In this document: one piece after another, positions 1-11,110 of the stretch | Position numbering within the stretch: the first letter of the stretch is position 1 | Layout of the letters: each line of letters starts with the position of its first letter | Origin: Scilla litardierei | Lineage: Eukaryota > Streptophyta > Magnoliopsida > Asparagales > Asparagaceae | Direction of reading: 5' to 3' | DNA: 64,000 nt | Assembly: GCA_030789695.1 (NCBI GenBank) | Contig: CM061140.1 | Span: forward strand, 82,026,422-82,090,421 | Notes under the pieces: model-generated | What the model was told of the DNA's origin: nothing | Seen by the model: only the letters and a program-made list of their open reading frames with translations | Databases searched by the model: none | Made by a program: the position numbers and the translations under genes

Positions 1-2443
1 ATTTGTTCACAATTATCAATTCTAATCAACTAGGGCCTAAGCACGGCCAAAAGTGCAAGTGGATACACTTGCCTGCGGTGGCGAGTGCGTCGTCTCTCCG
101 GAGCGTCTCGTCCAAGCGTCTCGTCAGCGGAAGTCCGTCTGAAATAGGGTCACGTCGACGATGTCAGGCCTCGTTTTTAATAAATCCTATTTAGGTTCGT
201 TTCTAGGTTATCGGGCTACCTTAATTTTCAGAGTCAAGTTGAAAGTTCAGCCTAATCGACGAGTCTACCCTATATGCACAGTTCAAAAGTCCAGTCGTCG
301 AATCTACTGTTTCACAACGTTTTAAGGGTGCAGAAAATAAATTTAGTTACAGTTGTCTGATTTTAGTTAGGGTTCAGTTTTGCTACGGTGTGGGTTTTCG
401 CTACGAGTTAGGGGGAACCAACCTCTCCGGTGTTTGGTGCGAATGGGAAGTAGAGTCTGAATGGCGACCGATCTGAACGGCATGGCTACGGAACGTCTTC
501 TAGAGGCGTCTTGGCTAATGGCAGCGTAGCCGAGAACATTCTGGTAGCGGACTGAAAGTGAGGACAGCGAGCGGAGACAACGGACAGTGATCGGGAAGGC
601 AAAACAGCGAATGGGGGGGTCGTCGGGAAGGTGTTTACGGTGTCGAAAACTCGGATAGCGATCAATAAGAGGAACCGTGCACTGGGAAGCATCATAAGGC
701 TGTCAAGAGGGCTGTACAAAGGAGCACAGCAGCCTAGGGGGTCATTGTGGCCTGACGGCGATAGATCTGCGTCGTAAGGTTAATATCAATTACTGCAATA
801 ATGCTAAACCCACTTACGTAGGCACAAAGTATCTCGTAAGCTATACTGTTACCAGTTATTTAACACGTTTTAATAGGTAAGCTATACATGTTAACCTACC
901 GATTTCATATAAATTCTTACTACCAATCATTTACGCTACTGGTTAAACTAGTATTACAATAACTATACACTAACTAACTTATACAATAACATGTAGCACC
1001 GTTCATTATGGTTTCGGATACTGCTAAAATTTTAGCATGTAGATGAAGTTACTTCATTCATTTGAACAGAGGTCTATGCATTACCCATCAACATATATAA
1101 GGAAGTAATATTAATTAAGGTTTAACATGTATGTGTTACGGTTAGATAACAAGCTGTAGGGCACCTCATAATCATATACCCTATAATATTTCTAAATGCT
1201 AACCTATTGACTAAAAATTAGGTTCTGCCACGAAAACTAACATTAGCCTAAGAAATAATTACTAACAGTTTGTATACATATCTACATTAGCTTACAATTT
1301 AACCATGTAGCAAACTAGTAGACTGTAAAACAACACGTTGCTCACCCACGTGCACATGCAGGTTGGTAATGGCGAGCTGCGCGGCTAGTGGTGTCTCCGG
1401 AGAAGAGGCGCTGCGGGAGTAGGGAGGCACCGGTGGTCAAAGCGCTGGGTCATCGGAGGGGTCCGCGAGGCCGTCGGACGGCGGTGGTCGAGGGGAGAAT
1501 GGCGGCAGATGATGGGGAGAGGGCGAGGCTGCTGAAAGGGGCGAGGCGTCGTGCGAGGTGGACGGGTGGCAGACCGAGGCGGTTGTACGTGCGAGGCATC
1601 GAGAGAGGACGCCGAAGGAGGGTCGGGGCGGCGTCCGAGAGGCTGACGATGGAGGGAACAGCCCGGGGCGACTGTGGGCGACGCTGCAAAGAGCAGCAGA
1701 CGACGGCCGCTAGGAACGCCCTGGGCGAAGTGGTCGTGGCCTGAGAGGGAGCCCGGCGGCTGCGGCGTTAAGGGGGATGCCGGCGAGGGTCCGGCGGTGA
1801 GGGGTAAGGTCGGAGGTCAGGCCGGGGGTCGGAGATGAGGGAGGAAGGGGGACGTCGGGGAAAAAGAAACGGCAGCCCACTGTGAAGGGTTTGTGTGAAT
1901 GAGCAAATATTGAAGGCGGCGGCTGCGAACATTGTTCTGTGAAAAATATCAAAGCCCCTAGGTTAAATAAGGAGTAGGTGGCTGGCTAATATTGATGGCT
2001 GAGGGAAAAATTAACCCCTAGGGTTTTATTAGAAATAGGTTAGGGGAGAGGGGCGGTCACGTGGGTAGTGCCGGGAGTCAAAACTTAACAGTTTAAATCT
2101 TTTTCCCCCTTTTTGTTGTTTGAAAATGCAATGGGCCATACGCACAAACTCCGAATTAAAGGCACATGAAAAGAAAACCACCCAGGCTCATGAATGTACA
2201 GACTTCAATTGAAATAATTAAATAATATTAAATGAATTTGAAATGAAATAAGCAAGTTGGTCGGTTGATGTCCAAAAATTATAAGAAAAATACTGGGGTG
2301 ATTGTGCCTCCGAGAGGATCGTGAATACGGGGTCCAGTCATGCGTCTGAGCTACGGAGAATAATTATAAAATTCAAATGTAAAACGACACACATGAAATA
2401 ACAACACACATTAAAATACGGACGGTCGGAAGTGACCGTTACA
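1..2443 (-). repeat. 3' LTR of the Del-like derivative, partial
   Basis: This copy matches 6472-8914 base for base with few differences. About 1.3 kb of the LTR (the part equivalent to 5156-6471) lies beyond the left edge. The inner border at 2443 is the minus-strand TGTAAC terminus. The GC-rich stretch at about 1380-1870 is open in several frames, but those frames are not kept in the other LTRs of the family, so I do not call a gene in it. Confidence 0.85.
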
Positions 2444-4962
2444 TTCTACCCACCTTAGAAATGATTCCGCCCTCGAAATCACTTATACAATAATATCTAT
2501 ATACCCTTATACCCGCAACTCTCATATTCCACATAATAATCGCTAATCCTACAACTTCAACTAGCGTTCCACAACAATTCATCATTACCGTCTTTTCACT
2601 GGATAATGTCACGACTAGAATCGCATCCTAGCACCTGATTATAGATCCACATTTTCGCTCAAATTCCCATCTCCAAATTCTCATAAAAGGATAATATTCA
2701 TCTTCTCATTCCATACCGTTCCACTAAACATCATCGCTCAATAACATCTTCAAATTTCTCGATCTCTTCCCACTAATTATCAATCGCTAAAATGATGTTC
2801 TAGTCAATCACCAATCCAAGGCAAAAACTTTGTCTATCTTAGAACACCTTCACAAAATCAACAATCGCCGTGTCCTCAATACATTCCTTGTCATATCTTC
2901 TCATAAATTTATCCGCCAAATACTTTTACTATCAAAATCACATCTTATCTTACTCACTATAACTAATCCCAACCAATATCAAGTCTGGCTACCTAACCAT
3001 CCATTTATCTCAACATGTCGGGTTATTCCCAATGTCTTCTCACGTCATCTCGACGACCAAGCTTGATGCTTAAAAGCTCCACTCCTCCTCATGATCTCCC
3101 TAACTCAAACTATACTCCGAAGCTACTCCTATCTACCCCTCGTCCAAGTCTCAAGTCTCAAAGGTTCTCATCTCCCCACATATAATCTTATTCAACCAGA
3201 ATTCTTCCTTGAGTCAGTCACACATCGTTATTATAAATACGTCTTGGCCAGCTCATTCTTTTCATCCGAAAGAAATCTGTTCCAAAATCCTATTGTTCCA
3301 AAATCGGTCAATCTTTGCTATAAAAAATCTCATCTCTCCCTGAGCCTACCCGCAAACAAATTCCTACAACAATAATAGCTAGTCCCAAAACTATAACAAC
3401 CATAACATAACATTTCTAAATGGAGAGAGAGAGAAGAGAAAGGGAAACTTAAAACCAGTGACACATTTTTAAAACGTTTGAAAAATAACGTGTGGAGTCG
3501 TGGTAATGGATGAGGAAGGATAATTGATTTGTGATCTTGTGAGCTAATTTCAAAAACTTTAAATGGTTAGTTTAAAAGAAAACAAAGTTTTGATACAATC
3601 ACATGCAGTCAAAGATAAGTTATTCTATAATCGCGAAAACTACGTCTAAGGAAATTGCCTGCTATGACACTATTCATTTACGTATGAATACCGTCATTCA
3701 GACAGCTTCAACCATATCATGGTTAACACCGAGTACACATTCAAGACACAAAAGGCAATTATCAAGACCCTAAAGTTGACACACTCATACAGGTCTACAC
3801 ACTCTACCTATACTCATGCATCACGACAACATCACCTACCAAGAGCCTACTCCTATACTGGAGATAGCATGGACAACTACAAGGACTAATGTCTACATAG
3901 AAGAAGGAGACCGAAACCAAAAGCGACACGAAACAAGATCGAAAGAACGAAATCAGGTAAGGCGAGGATAAGAAGATAGTCGGATGGACGGGACAAAAAT
4001 ATTGCAAAAAAATGATTTAACGATGCATGAAGGACTTTGTGCAAAATATGGTATCACATACCTTTAAAATTATATATATATATACTTAATAGTGGGCAAA
4101 AGTAGCAATTTAAAATTTTGGAAAAAGTAAGACGAAGGAAGGATGGTTAGGGTAAGAAATGATTACTTTGCAAATGAGGATAGGTTTAAACAAAGATTCT
4201 TGAAATGTGGTCACGAAGAACATAAATCTGATATAATAATAATAATAAAATAATTGGAGTTCCCTCTATTTTAGAAAATATTTTAAAAGTATGTACGGTA
4301 AGTGATTAGAAATAGATCTTGTAGTCCAGAAAAGTATAAATTGAATTATCAAAACATTAACAAGGTTTTAAAACTGAAAATATGAAAGATACCGATTAGA
4401 AATAATTACCAGATAGTAACTTGAAAATTGACGACCAAGGAGACTTCAAAATCCAAGAAGGAACTTTCAACCGAAAGCAAGAAATTTTAAATATATATAT
4501 AATAATAAAGGGTTTTCAAGGGAGTTAAACCGAGCGAAGAATTTAATAATGAGTTTCGAAAACTCTTTTTTTTTAAAAGGAAGCAGGATTTGCAACAGAG
4601 GGATTCGAAGAATTATCGACAAGTGTCATGAAACGATCACGTGAATCGAAACATGATCGTATGAAGAATACGCCTAAGGTATGATTCATGAAAGCTACGA
4701 TGAACTCTACAGCTGACAACTCAAAAGTGTAACGTTTGGAAGATGCTAGAAATCCAAGATTCCTAATTATCAGGCTGGCTAAAGATCAGGGAAAGCTCAA
4801 CACTAAGACTTCCTAGTGAACTAGACTGTAACCAGGATCTAATGGGAATGTTCCTAAGAGAATCAAGGTTAGTTTTGCTGGGCCCAAAGTCGGTGGACCC
4901 GCGCGAATGACTAAAAGAGAAGGGATCTAAGAAACTAACACGGTCAGAGTCAAGTGGGGCTA

Positions 4963-5049
4963 TTAAGGTATTCTAGGACGAGGATGGCTAAATCTTAACC
5001 AAGGCGTCAGACTATCAAACCCGGGTGTCAATCTAAGTCTTCCTACCAT
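4963..5049 (-). pseudogene. Relict gag start codon region
   Basis: On the minus strand an ATG at 5049 opens a 28-codon frame starting MVGRLRLTPG and ending at TAA (4965-4963). The complete relatives begin gag with MAGRRNTR and MAGRRVTR at the same distance from the LTR, so this looks like a decayed gag N-terminus. It is preceded by a CTAG acceptor-like site, as in the relatives. No function is expected. Confidence 0.45.
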
Positions 5050-5132
5050 CTAGGACATAGAAACCTAATTTAGACTTGTACATGGATATTAAATGAATGT
5101 GGTACTCTTATTGTTCCGAACTTTTGCATGAC
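5050..5132 (-). other. Candidate leader intron (83 bp)
   Basis: The minus strand reads CATGCAG/GTCATG at 5132 and ATGTCCTAG/ATGG at 5050, giving a GT-AG interval between the post-LTR motif and the relict gag ATG. The same arrangement occurs at 17715-17832 and 41387-41487. The interval is short but within the range of plant introns. Splicing is an inference from position and border consensus. Confidence 0.35.
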
Positions 5133-5147
5133 CTGCATGGGCCACCA
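5131..5147 (-). promoter_or_regulatory. Conserved post-LTR block (possible primer-binding site)
   Basis: On the minus strand TGGTGGCCCATGCAGGT begins 8 bases inside the LTR end. The identical 17-mer is found at the same place in the elements at 17831-17847 and 41372-41388. It starts with TGG as a primer-binding site should, but is not the common TGGTATCAGAGC. Its right end doubles as a splice-donor-like CAG/GT. Confidence 0.45.
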
Positions 5148-5462
5148 CTAAAACCTGTCACGCCCCGCTTCCCAAAAATACGAAGGCGAAGCGTGACAAG
5201 GCCCGCTTAGGCCAGAGCTGAGAAGCTCGGACCCAATAAGCGTCTGTAGAGGTACCATTTTAAACGATTTTTCAGGTTCTTGCATTATTATAGTTCGAAA
5301 CAACAGAAAGTACGGAAAGGAAGTTGCATTCATTAAATTAGAGATATGATATCCAACAAGTACAAAGTCTAAAAAGAAGTCTAAGCGTGGCAACAAACTA
5401 TCTAAAAGAAAACTGAAAGCAGTAACCTCTGAAAGTGACGACTGAAAAGACCTCAAGGTCTG

Positions 5463-5549
5463 GTCCTTGTCAGGCACGTACTCTGGGTCAGCGTCCCGGC
5501 TCCACGTACTCCAGCGAGTCTGCCTCGTCCACGAACTCTGGCTGAACAC
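5463..5549 (-). pseudogene. Decayed LTR acidic micro-ORF
   Basis: The minus strand downstream of the stem-loop reads VQPEFVDEADSLEYVEPG, then needs a frame change to continue DADPEYVPDKDQT. This matches the acidic micro-ORF kept in the LTRs at 10970, 36714, 40931 and 48643. Here a small indel breaks the frame and the usual final DQS-stop has become DQT read-through. It is the most decayed of the copies. Confidence 0.4.
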
Positions 5550-5588
5550 CTGACGTACAGCACCCAAGAAAAAGGAACTGTACGTCAG
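5550..5588 (-). promoter_or_regulatory. LTR stem-loop with perfect 11-bp arms
   Basis: CTGACGTACAG at 5550-5560 is the exact reverse complement of CTGTACGTCAG at 5578-5588, with a 17-base loop. The same structure occurs at the same place in the LTRs at 40889 and 48601. It occurs with a different stem sequence at 11071 and 18303, and in decayed form at 36669. It lies immediately before the acidic micro-ORF. Confidence 0.6.
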
Positions 5589-5964
5589 GTAAAGTCTACA
5601 AGAAGGGTTAGACTTTACTGCAAGTGCACCGAACTTTAAACAACGGTTTACTGGTTGATTAGCATGCTGAGGTTCTTTTACACAACAGTTTACTGGTTGA
5701 TTAGCATGCTGTGGTTATAACAGGGTAACACGACAGGAAGTAACGCAGCAGGAAAGTAAAACGGGACAGGTAGTAGTCGTAGCGTGTGCTACCAACTACG
5801 GGACTAACCTACAGGTGTCAAGACAAGACGGGACGTGACGGGACAAGACAAGACAGGACAAGTGAGACACGAAAGGGTTCACGCCTTACGGTTCGAGGGG
5901 GATCAGACCCTCTTACCGTGCGCACGCTCAACCCAACCCCAAACCCAGGAACTCAGGACAAGAT

Positions 5965-6300
5965 TTACAGGGATCATTTCCGCTAGGGAAACATCCGAAA
6001 CGCCCGAAGGCTTTTTGTGTAACAGGGATCACTTTCGCGGAGGAAAGCATCCGAAACGCCCGAAGGCTTTTTGTGTAACAGGGATCACTTTCGCGGAGGA
6101 AAGCATCCGAAACGCCCGAAGGCTTTTTGTGTAACAGGGATCACTTTTGCGGAGGAAAGCATCCGAAACGCCCGAAGGCTTTTTGTGTAACAGGGATCAC
6201 TTTCACGGAGGAAAGCATCCGAAACGCCCGAAGGCTTTTTGTGTAACAGGGATCACTTTCGCGGAGGAAAGCATCCGAAACGCCCGAAGGCTTTTTGTGT
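5965..6300 (-). repeat. Six-copy 56-bp minisatellite in the LTR
   Basis: Copies begin at about 6021, 6077, 6133, 6189 and 6245 with exactly 56-bp spacing, preceded by a more diverged copy from about 5965. On the minus strand each unit carries GATCCC after a short hairpin (TTTC and GAAA arms). The flanks of the array are the same as those of the different arrays in the LTRs at 36109, 40322 and 48034. Confidence 0.9.
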
Positions 6301-8914
6301 AACAGGACACGACATGACAAGTGTAGGGAGTTGTTATTCTAGGGTGTCCACACACACGCACACACATGATAGCCCTACAGTATCAAAAGTTGTTGTTGTC
6401 AGGCTCAGACTTCGTCGTCAAGTCTGAGCCGTCAGGAGTCGTCCCGGACGCTATCATTTCACGTCCGGTTCTATTTGTTCACAATTATCAATTCTAATCA
6501 ACTAGGGCCTAAGCACGGCCAAAAGTGCAAGTGGATACACTTGCCTGCGGTGGCGAGTGCGTCGTCTCTCCGGAGCGTCTCGTCCAAGCGTCTCGTCAGC
6601 GGAAGTCCGTCTGAAATAGGGTCACGTCGACGGTGTCAGGCCTCGTTTTCAATAAATCCTATTTAGGTTCGTTTCTAGGTTATCGGGCTACCTTAATTTT
6701 CAGAGTCAAGTTGAAAGTTCAGCCTAATCGACGAGTCTACCATATATGCACAGTTCAAAAGTCCAGTCGTCGAATCTACTGTTTCACAACGTTTTAAGGG
6801 TGCAGAAAATAAATTTAGTTACAGTTGTCCGATTTTAGTTAGGGTTCAGTTTTGCTACGGTGTGGGTTTTCGCTACGAGTTAGGGGGAACCAACCTCTCC
6901 GGTGTTTGGCGCGAATGGGAAGTAGAGTCTGAATGGCGACCGATCTGAACGGCACGGCTACGGAACGTCTTCTAGAGGCGTCTTGGCTACGGGTAGCGTA
7001 GCCGAGAACATTCTGGTAGCGGACTGAAAGTGAGGACAGCGAGCGGAGACAACGGACAGTGATCGGGAAGGCAAAACAGCGAATGGGGGGTCGTCGGGAA
7101 GGTGTTTACGGTGTCGGAAACTCGGACAGCGATCAATAGGAGGAACCGTGCACCGGGAAGCATCGTAAGGCTGTCGAGAGGGCTGTACAAAGGAGCACAG
7201 CAGCCTAGGGGGTCGTTGTGGCCTGACGGCGATAGATCTGCGTCGTAAGGTTAATATCAATTACTGCAATAATGCTAAACCCACCTACGTAGGCACAAAG
7301 TATCTCGTAAGCTATACTGTTACCAGTTATTTAACACGTTTTAATAGGTAAGCTATACATGTTAACCTACCGATTTCATATAAATTCTTACTGCCAATCA
7401 TTTACGCTACTGGTTAAACTAGTATTACAATAACTATACACTAACTAACTTATACAATAACATGTAGCACCTTTCATTATGGTTTCGGATACTGCTAAAA
7501 TTTTAGCATGTAGATGAAGTTACTTCATTCATTTGAACAGAGGTCTATACATTACCCATCAACCTATATAAGGAAGTAATATTAATTAAGGTTTAACATG
7601 TATGTATTGCGGTTAGATAACAAGCTGTAGGGCACCTCATAATCATATACCCTATAATATTTCTAAATGCTAACCTATTGACTAAAAATTAGGTTCTGCC
7701 ACGAAAACTAACATTAGCCTAAGAAATAATTACTAACAGTTTGTATACATATCTACATTAGCTTACAATTTAACCATGTAGCAAACTAGTAGACTGTAAA
7801 ACAACACGTTGCTCACCCACGTGCACATGCAGGTTGGAAATGGCGAGCTGCGCGGCTAGTGGCGTCTCCGGAGAAGAGGCGCTGCGGGAGTAGGGAGGCA
7901 CCGGTGGTCAAAGCGCTGGGTCATCGGAGGGGTCCGCGAGGCCGTCGGACGGCGGTGGTCGAGGGGAGAATGGCGGCAGATGATGGGGAGAGGGCGAGGC
8001 TGCTGAAAGGGGCGAGGCGCCGTGCGAGGTGGACGGGTGGCAGACCGAGGCGGTTGTACGTGCGAGGCATCGAGAGAGGACGCCGAAGGAGGGTCGGGGC
8101 GGCGTCCGAGAGGCTGACGAGGGAGGGAACAGCCCGGGGCGACGGTGGGCGACACTGCGAAGAGCAGCAGACGGCGGCCGCTAGGAACGCCCTGGGCGAA
8201 GTGGCCGTGGCCTGAGAGGGAGCCCGGCGGCTGCGGCGTTAAGGGGGATGCCGGCGAGGGTCCGGTGGTGAGGGGTAAGGTCGGAGGTCAGGCCGGGGGT
8301 CGGAGATGAGGGAGGAAGGGGGACGTCGGGGAAAAAGAAACGGCGGCCCACTGTGAAGGGTTTGTGTGAAGGAGCAAATATTGAAGGCGGCGGCTGCGAA
8401 CATTGTTCTGTGAAAAATATCAAAGCCCCTAGGTTAAATAAGGAGTAGGTGGCTGGCTAATATTGATGGCTGAGGGAAAAATTAACCCCTAGGGTTTTAT
8501 TAGAAATAGGTTAGGGGAGAGGGGCGGTCACGTGGGTAGTGCCGAGAGTCAAAACTTAACAGTTTAAATCTTTTCCCCCCTTTTTGTTGTTTGAAAATGC
8601 AATGGGCCATACACACAAACTCCGAATTAAAGGCACATGAAAAGAAAACCACCCTGGCTCACGAATGTACAGACTTCAATTGAAATAATTAAATAATATT
8701 AAATGAATTTGAAATGAAATAAGCAAGTTGGTCGGTTGATGTCAAAAAATTATAAGAAAAATACTGGGGTGATCGCGCCTTCGAGAGGATCGTGAATACG
8801 GGGTCCAGTCACGCGTCTGAGCTATGGAGAACAATTATAAAATTCAAATGTGAAACGACGCACATGAAATAACAACACACATTAAAATACGGACGGTCGG
8901 AAGTGACCGTTACA

Positions 8915-9385
8915 AAGGAATTACCTAGCAGAGAAGCCGAGCTAAAGAGACGACCGGAAGCAGATCTCCGACAAGGGCAACGACAACAACGTCGACAAGC
9001 AATGAACTGAAACTGAAAAGCTCGAAGGAAAGTTGGAATCGGAAGAAGCCTTTGATCAATCATCTCCTTCCATACTTATAGCAAGCTGCAGGCCATCCCG
9101 ACCGTCGAAGCGCCGCCATGTGGCACAGATCCGAGCCTCCCTGACGCCTCGACTGGCGCGCCAGTCACCTTCGCCACGCGTCATGCTCCCAGTAGCGGAG
9201 ACTCTTTGATTTCCCCCGCCCTTTACAATCATAATAATGATGGCTAGAAGGGCAGGTACCCCGAGACCACCGTCGCTTCTAAGCACGGCACGAGGCCGAA
9301 CCCGCCATTTCCAAGAAGGGGGAAGGATGGTGCGTCATCCGAGCTGAGCCAGGCCTCCACCTCGAACCCGAATGAGGAGGGCAAT
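8915..9385 (+). other. Sequence between the Del-like derivative and a Tat-like LTR
   Basis: No gene is recognised. The last 15 bases (AATGAGGAGGGCAAT) are purine-rich and sit directly before an LTR start, so they may be the polypurine tract of the element whose 3' LTR follows. The rest is GC-rich with many stops on both strands. Confidence 0.35.
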
Positions 9386-10442
9386 TGTTAAGACCTAAAG
9401 ATCGTGATAGTCCGACTTCCTAACCCCGCCCGTCGGCGAGCGGCAGCTCGCCCCGCCTTCGCAGAAACCACGCCTCGGTTGGTAGAAGTTGGGTAGTTCG
9501 GCACCTCGACCCCGTCAATGCGCTGTCGGCTATCCTTCCTAAGCCCGTCAGACCCGAGATCCATCACGACTAGCGGATACGGTGCCTGGTCGTCGAGACC
9601 GGCGCCCATGAGGCACCCATCCCCCTGAGCTCACTAGGATAACAGCAAGGTCACCAAACGACCGTCCAGTGCGGCCCGACGGGTTGAGTTCAGACCGCAT
9701 ACGTCGACACGTCCCCGCAGCCCTTTGGCACATCGGACCTGACAAACAACCTAGTACAAGGACACCACTGACACTTCCACCGCTCGACAGCCTGACAAAG
9801 CACCCCCTGGCCGCTGCGCCCTCTGACCATTGATGCTTTCGGCTCTGACACCCTGACAAAAGCATCCCTGGCTGTTGCACCTTTTGACAAAAGCATGGCT
9901 GACACGCCAGATCCTGACATCCTCGTCCGAAGCTTCCGCTGACAGATGGGCCAGCTCAGCACGCCAGGTCAGCCACACACAACCATCCCCGACAGGTATA
10001 AATACCCCCCTATCTTCATCGAGGAGAGGGGTTGTGCAAATTAACTGGGAATCTCATTACTCACACACAAGGGCAAAGGTCTTCCATATATTTATTCATC
10101 CACGATAGCTCGTCACGTAAGGTCGGCTCACTCTCGGTCTGACCTGCGTGCCTAGCCCCCGCTTTTAAGCCCTGATACTAACTTAGGCATCGGAGAGGCT
10201 AAGGGTTGGACCACAACCTGGCCTTTCTGACGAGCTGCTACTTGTGTAGGCATGCTTGTATTTACGGATTGCGTTCAGCTCCCACCTCCGACAGTGCGGT
10301 TGGTGGGCAGAGTCCTCGCGGAATCGATCCAGTGGTCGGCTTTCGTAGTGCACCCAGCCTCGTCACTACCCTCAATACTAGTCAAATAACCTACCACAAT
10401 CACATCCAAATCTTAACCACCGTGCCCTTGGTTCCCCCAACA
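9386..10442 (+). mobile_element. Probable 3' LTR of a Tat-like Ty3/gypsy element
   Basis: The segment starts TGTTAAGACC, ends CCCCCAACA, has a TATA box near the middle, and follows a GAGGAGGGCAA polypurine tract typical of Tat-type gypsy elements. No second copy is in the window and the 5-bp flanks do not match, so the rest of the element is missing, not simply excised as a solo LTR. The borders come from terminal motifs only. Confidence 0.5.
9997..10004 (+). promoter_or_regulatory. TATA box of the Tat-like LTR
   Basis: TATAAATA in a GC-rich context (GACAGG before, CCCCCC after), followed some 25 bases downstream by GAGGAGAGGGG, a reasonable distance for an LTR transcription start. Confidence 0.5.
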
Positions 10443-10618
10443 AACAAATTCATTGTACGCGAGTTCCACCCCGTAACAGGTTTGTTATTGTCAACCTTCT
10501 TTTGATCGTCGATCTTCCGCTTCGCGGTGGCGTCGATGGTGAGGACAATCGGGACCGACGTGTTGACATCCGACCCATCATCGTATCGGATCGAGTTGAA
10601 ATGAAGTGTTTGGAGGAA
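10443..10618 (+). other. Flank of the insertion at 10624, unrecognised
   Basis: Together with 20259-20964 this was continuous before the Del-like element landed. Short frames exist on both strands but none matches a family I know. Confidence 0.3.
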
Positions 10619-10969
10619 CTCCATGTCACGCCCTGCTTCCCTAAAATGGAGGCGAGATGTGAGAAGGCCCGCTCAGACGTGGAGCTGTGAAGCTACACGC
10701 CTGATAAGCGTCAAATCTAAATATATGCAGGTCCAAGTAAATGCAAACAGAACAAAAATAATAATAATAATAATAACATGGTAAAGGAGACTGATATAAG
10801 TTAACCAATCTCAGAATTTGTCCACAATAATATTCAACATCGTAGAAAAAGCCACCAGGCTAAAAGGAAGAGTCTTAGCCCAAACATGGCCAACAAAATC
10901 CAACACGAACAAAGTATTGGTGCTACGCACCGATAACTAAAGCAGTCTAAACAACAACACAAACAGTCG

Positions 10970-11077
10970 CTACGACTGATCTCCCGTGTCCTCAAACTCC
11001 TCGATGAACGCGGGCTCTAACTCAGCGTCAGCGAACACCACGTCCTCAGCAGCAACCTCGGGCTCAGGATCTAACAT
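10970..11077 (-). CDS. LTR-embedded acidic micro-ORF, 35 aa
   Basis: ATG at 11077 opens a 35-codon frame starting MLDPEPEVAAEDVV, with about a third Asp and Glu and almost no basic residues. It ends GDQS before TAG (10972-10970). The other LTR of the element has the same frame with three or four substitutions. The much more diverged LTRs at 36714, 40931 and 48643 keep the acidic character and the final D/E-D-Q/H-S-stop. The ATG lies inside the arm of a conserved stem-loop. It has no recognised domain. It may be a small peptide, an upstream ORF of the retroviral-type leader, or a last exon joined by splicing. Confidence 0.35.
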   Translation of the reverse strand: MLDPEPEVAAEDVVFADAELEPAFIEEFEDTGDQS

Positions 11078-11110
11078 GTGTCACCCAAAAGAGTAAAGGG
11101 CACATGTCAG
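11071..11110 (-). promoter_or_regulatory. LTR stem-loop, alternative stem sequence
   Basis: CTAACATGTG (11071-11080) pairs with CACATGTCAG (11101-11110) over 10 positions with one G-T wobble, around a 20-base loop. It occupies the place of the CTGACGTACAG stem in the related LTRs but uses different paired bases, which suggests the structure is conserved more than its sequence. Confidence 0.5.

Larger units (their letters stand above)
2444..5155 (-). other. Internal region of the Del-like derivative, no coding capacity
   Basis: 2.7 kb, AT-rich, with no long reading frame. Only its two edges resemble the complete relatives. Next to the 3' LTR, the minus strand at 2446-2480 still reads like the end of pol (GGIISK before the terminal TGTAAC). 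Next to the 5' LTR there is the leader motif and a relict gag start. The middle shows no similarity to gag-pol that I can see and holds AT repeats (for example 4072-4084). The element therefore kept its cis-acting ends and lost or replaced its genes. Confidence 0.6.
1..8914 (-). mobile_element. Del-like LTR retrotransposon derivative without gag-pol (left end outside window)
   Basis: Two long near-identical direct repeats (1-2443 and 6472-8914, almost no net length difference) flank 2.7 kb of internal sequence. Read on the minus strand, the LTR starts TGTAACGGTC and ends GCGTGACA, as in the solo LTR at 33957 and the element at 38480. Just inside the 5' LTR is the same TGGTGGCCCATGCAGGT block seen in the two complete relatives. 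No protease, RT, RNase H or integrase can be read inside, so this is a large non-autonomous (LARD-like) derivative or a very old decayed copy. The close LTR match favours the first. Its target-site duplication cannot be checked because the left end is missing. Confidence 0.8.
5156..8914 (-). repeat. 5' LTR of the Del-like derivative (3.76 kb)
   Basis: Complete LTR, bounded on the minus strand by TGTAACGGTC at 8914 and GCGTGACA at 5156. It contains the parts shared with the other Del-like LTRs: a GC-rich segment (about 7850-8330), a 56-bp minisatellite, a CTGACGTACAG stem-loop and a decayed acidic micro-ORF. The last bases form a long inverted repeat (GTCACGC and GCGTGAC arms). It is longer than its internal region, which is unusual. 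Confidence 0.85.

Noticed and set aside
1388..1744. 118-codon Arg-rich frame in the LTR, repeated at 7859-8215
   Set aside because: It is conserved only because the LTRs are near-identical. It reads GC-rich sequence on the strand opposite to element transcription, and no matching frame exists in the other Del-like LTRs.
6021..6300. Tandem 56-bp repeats considered as a CRISPR array
   Set aside because: The units are contiguous without unique spacers, inside a plant LTR.
9548..9962. Several overlapping minus-strand frames in the Tat-like LTR
   Set aside because: GC-rich LTR sequence on the antisense strand, no motif and no support from another copy.
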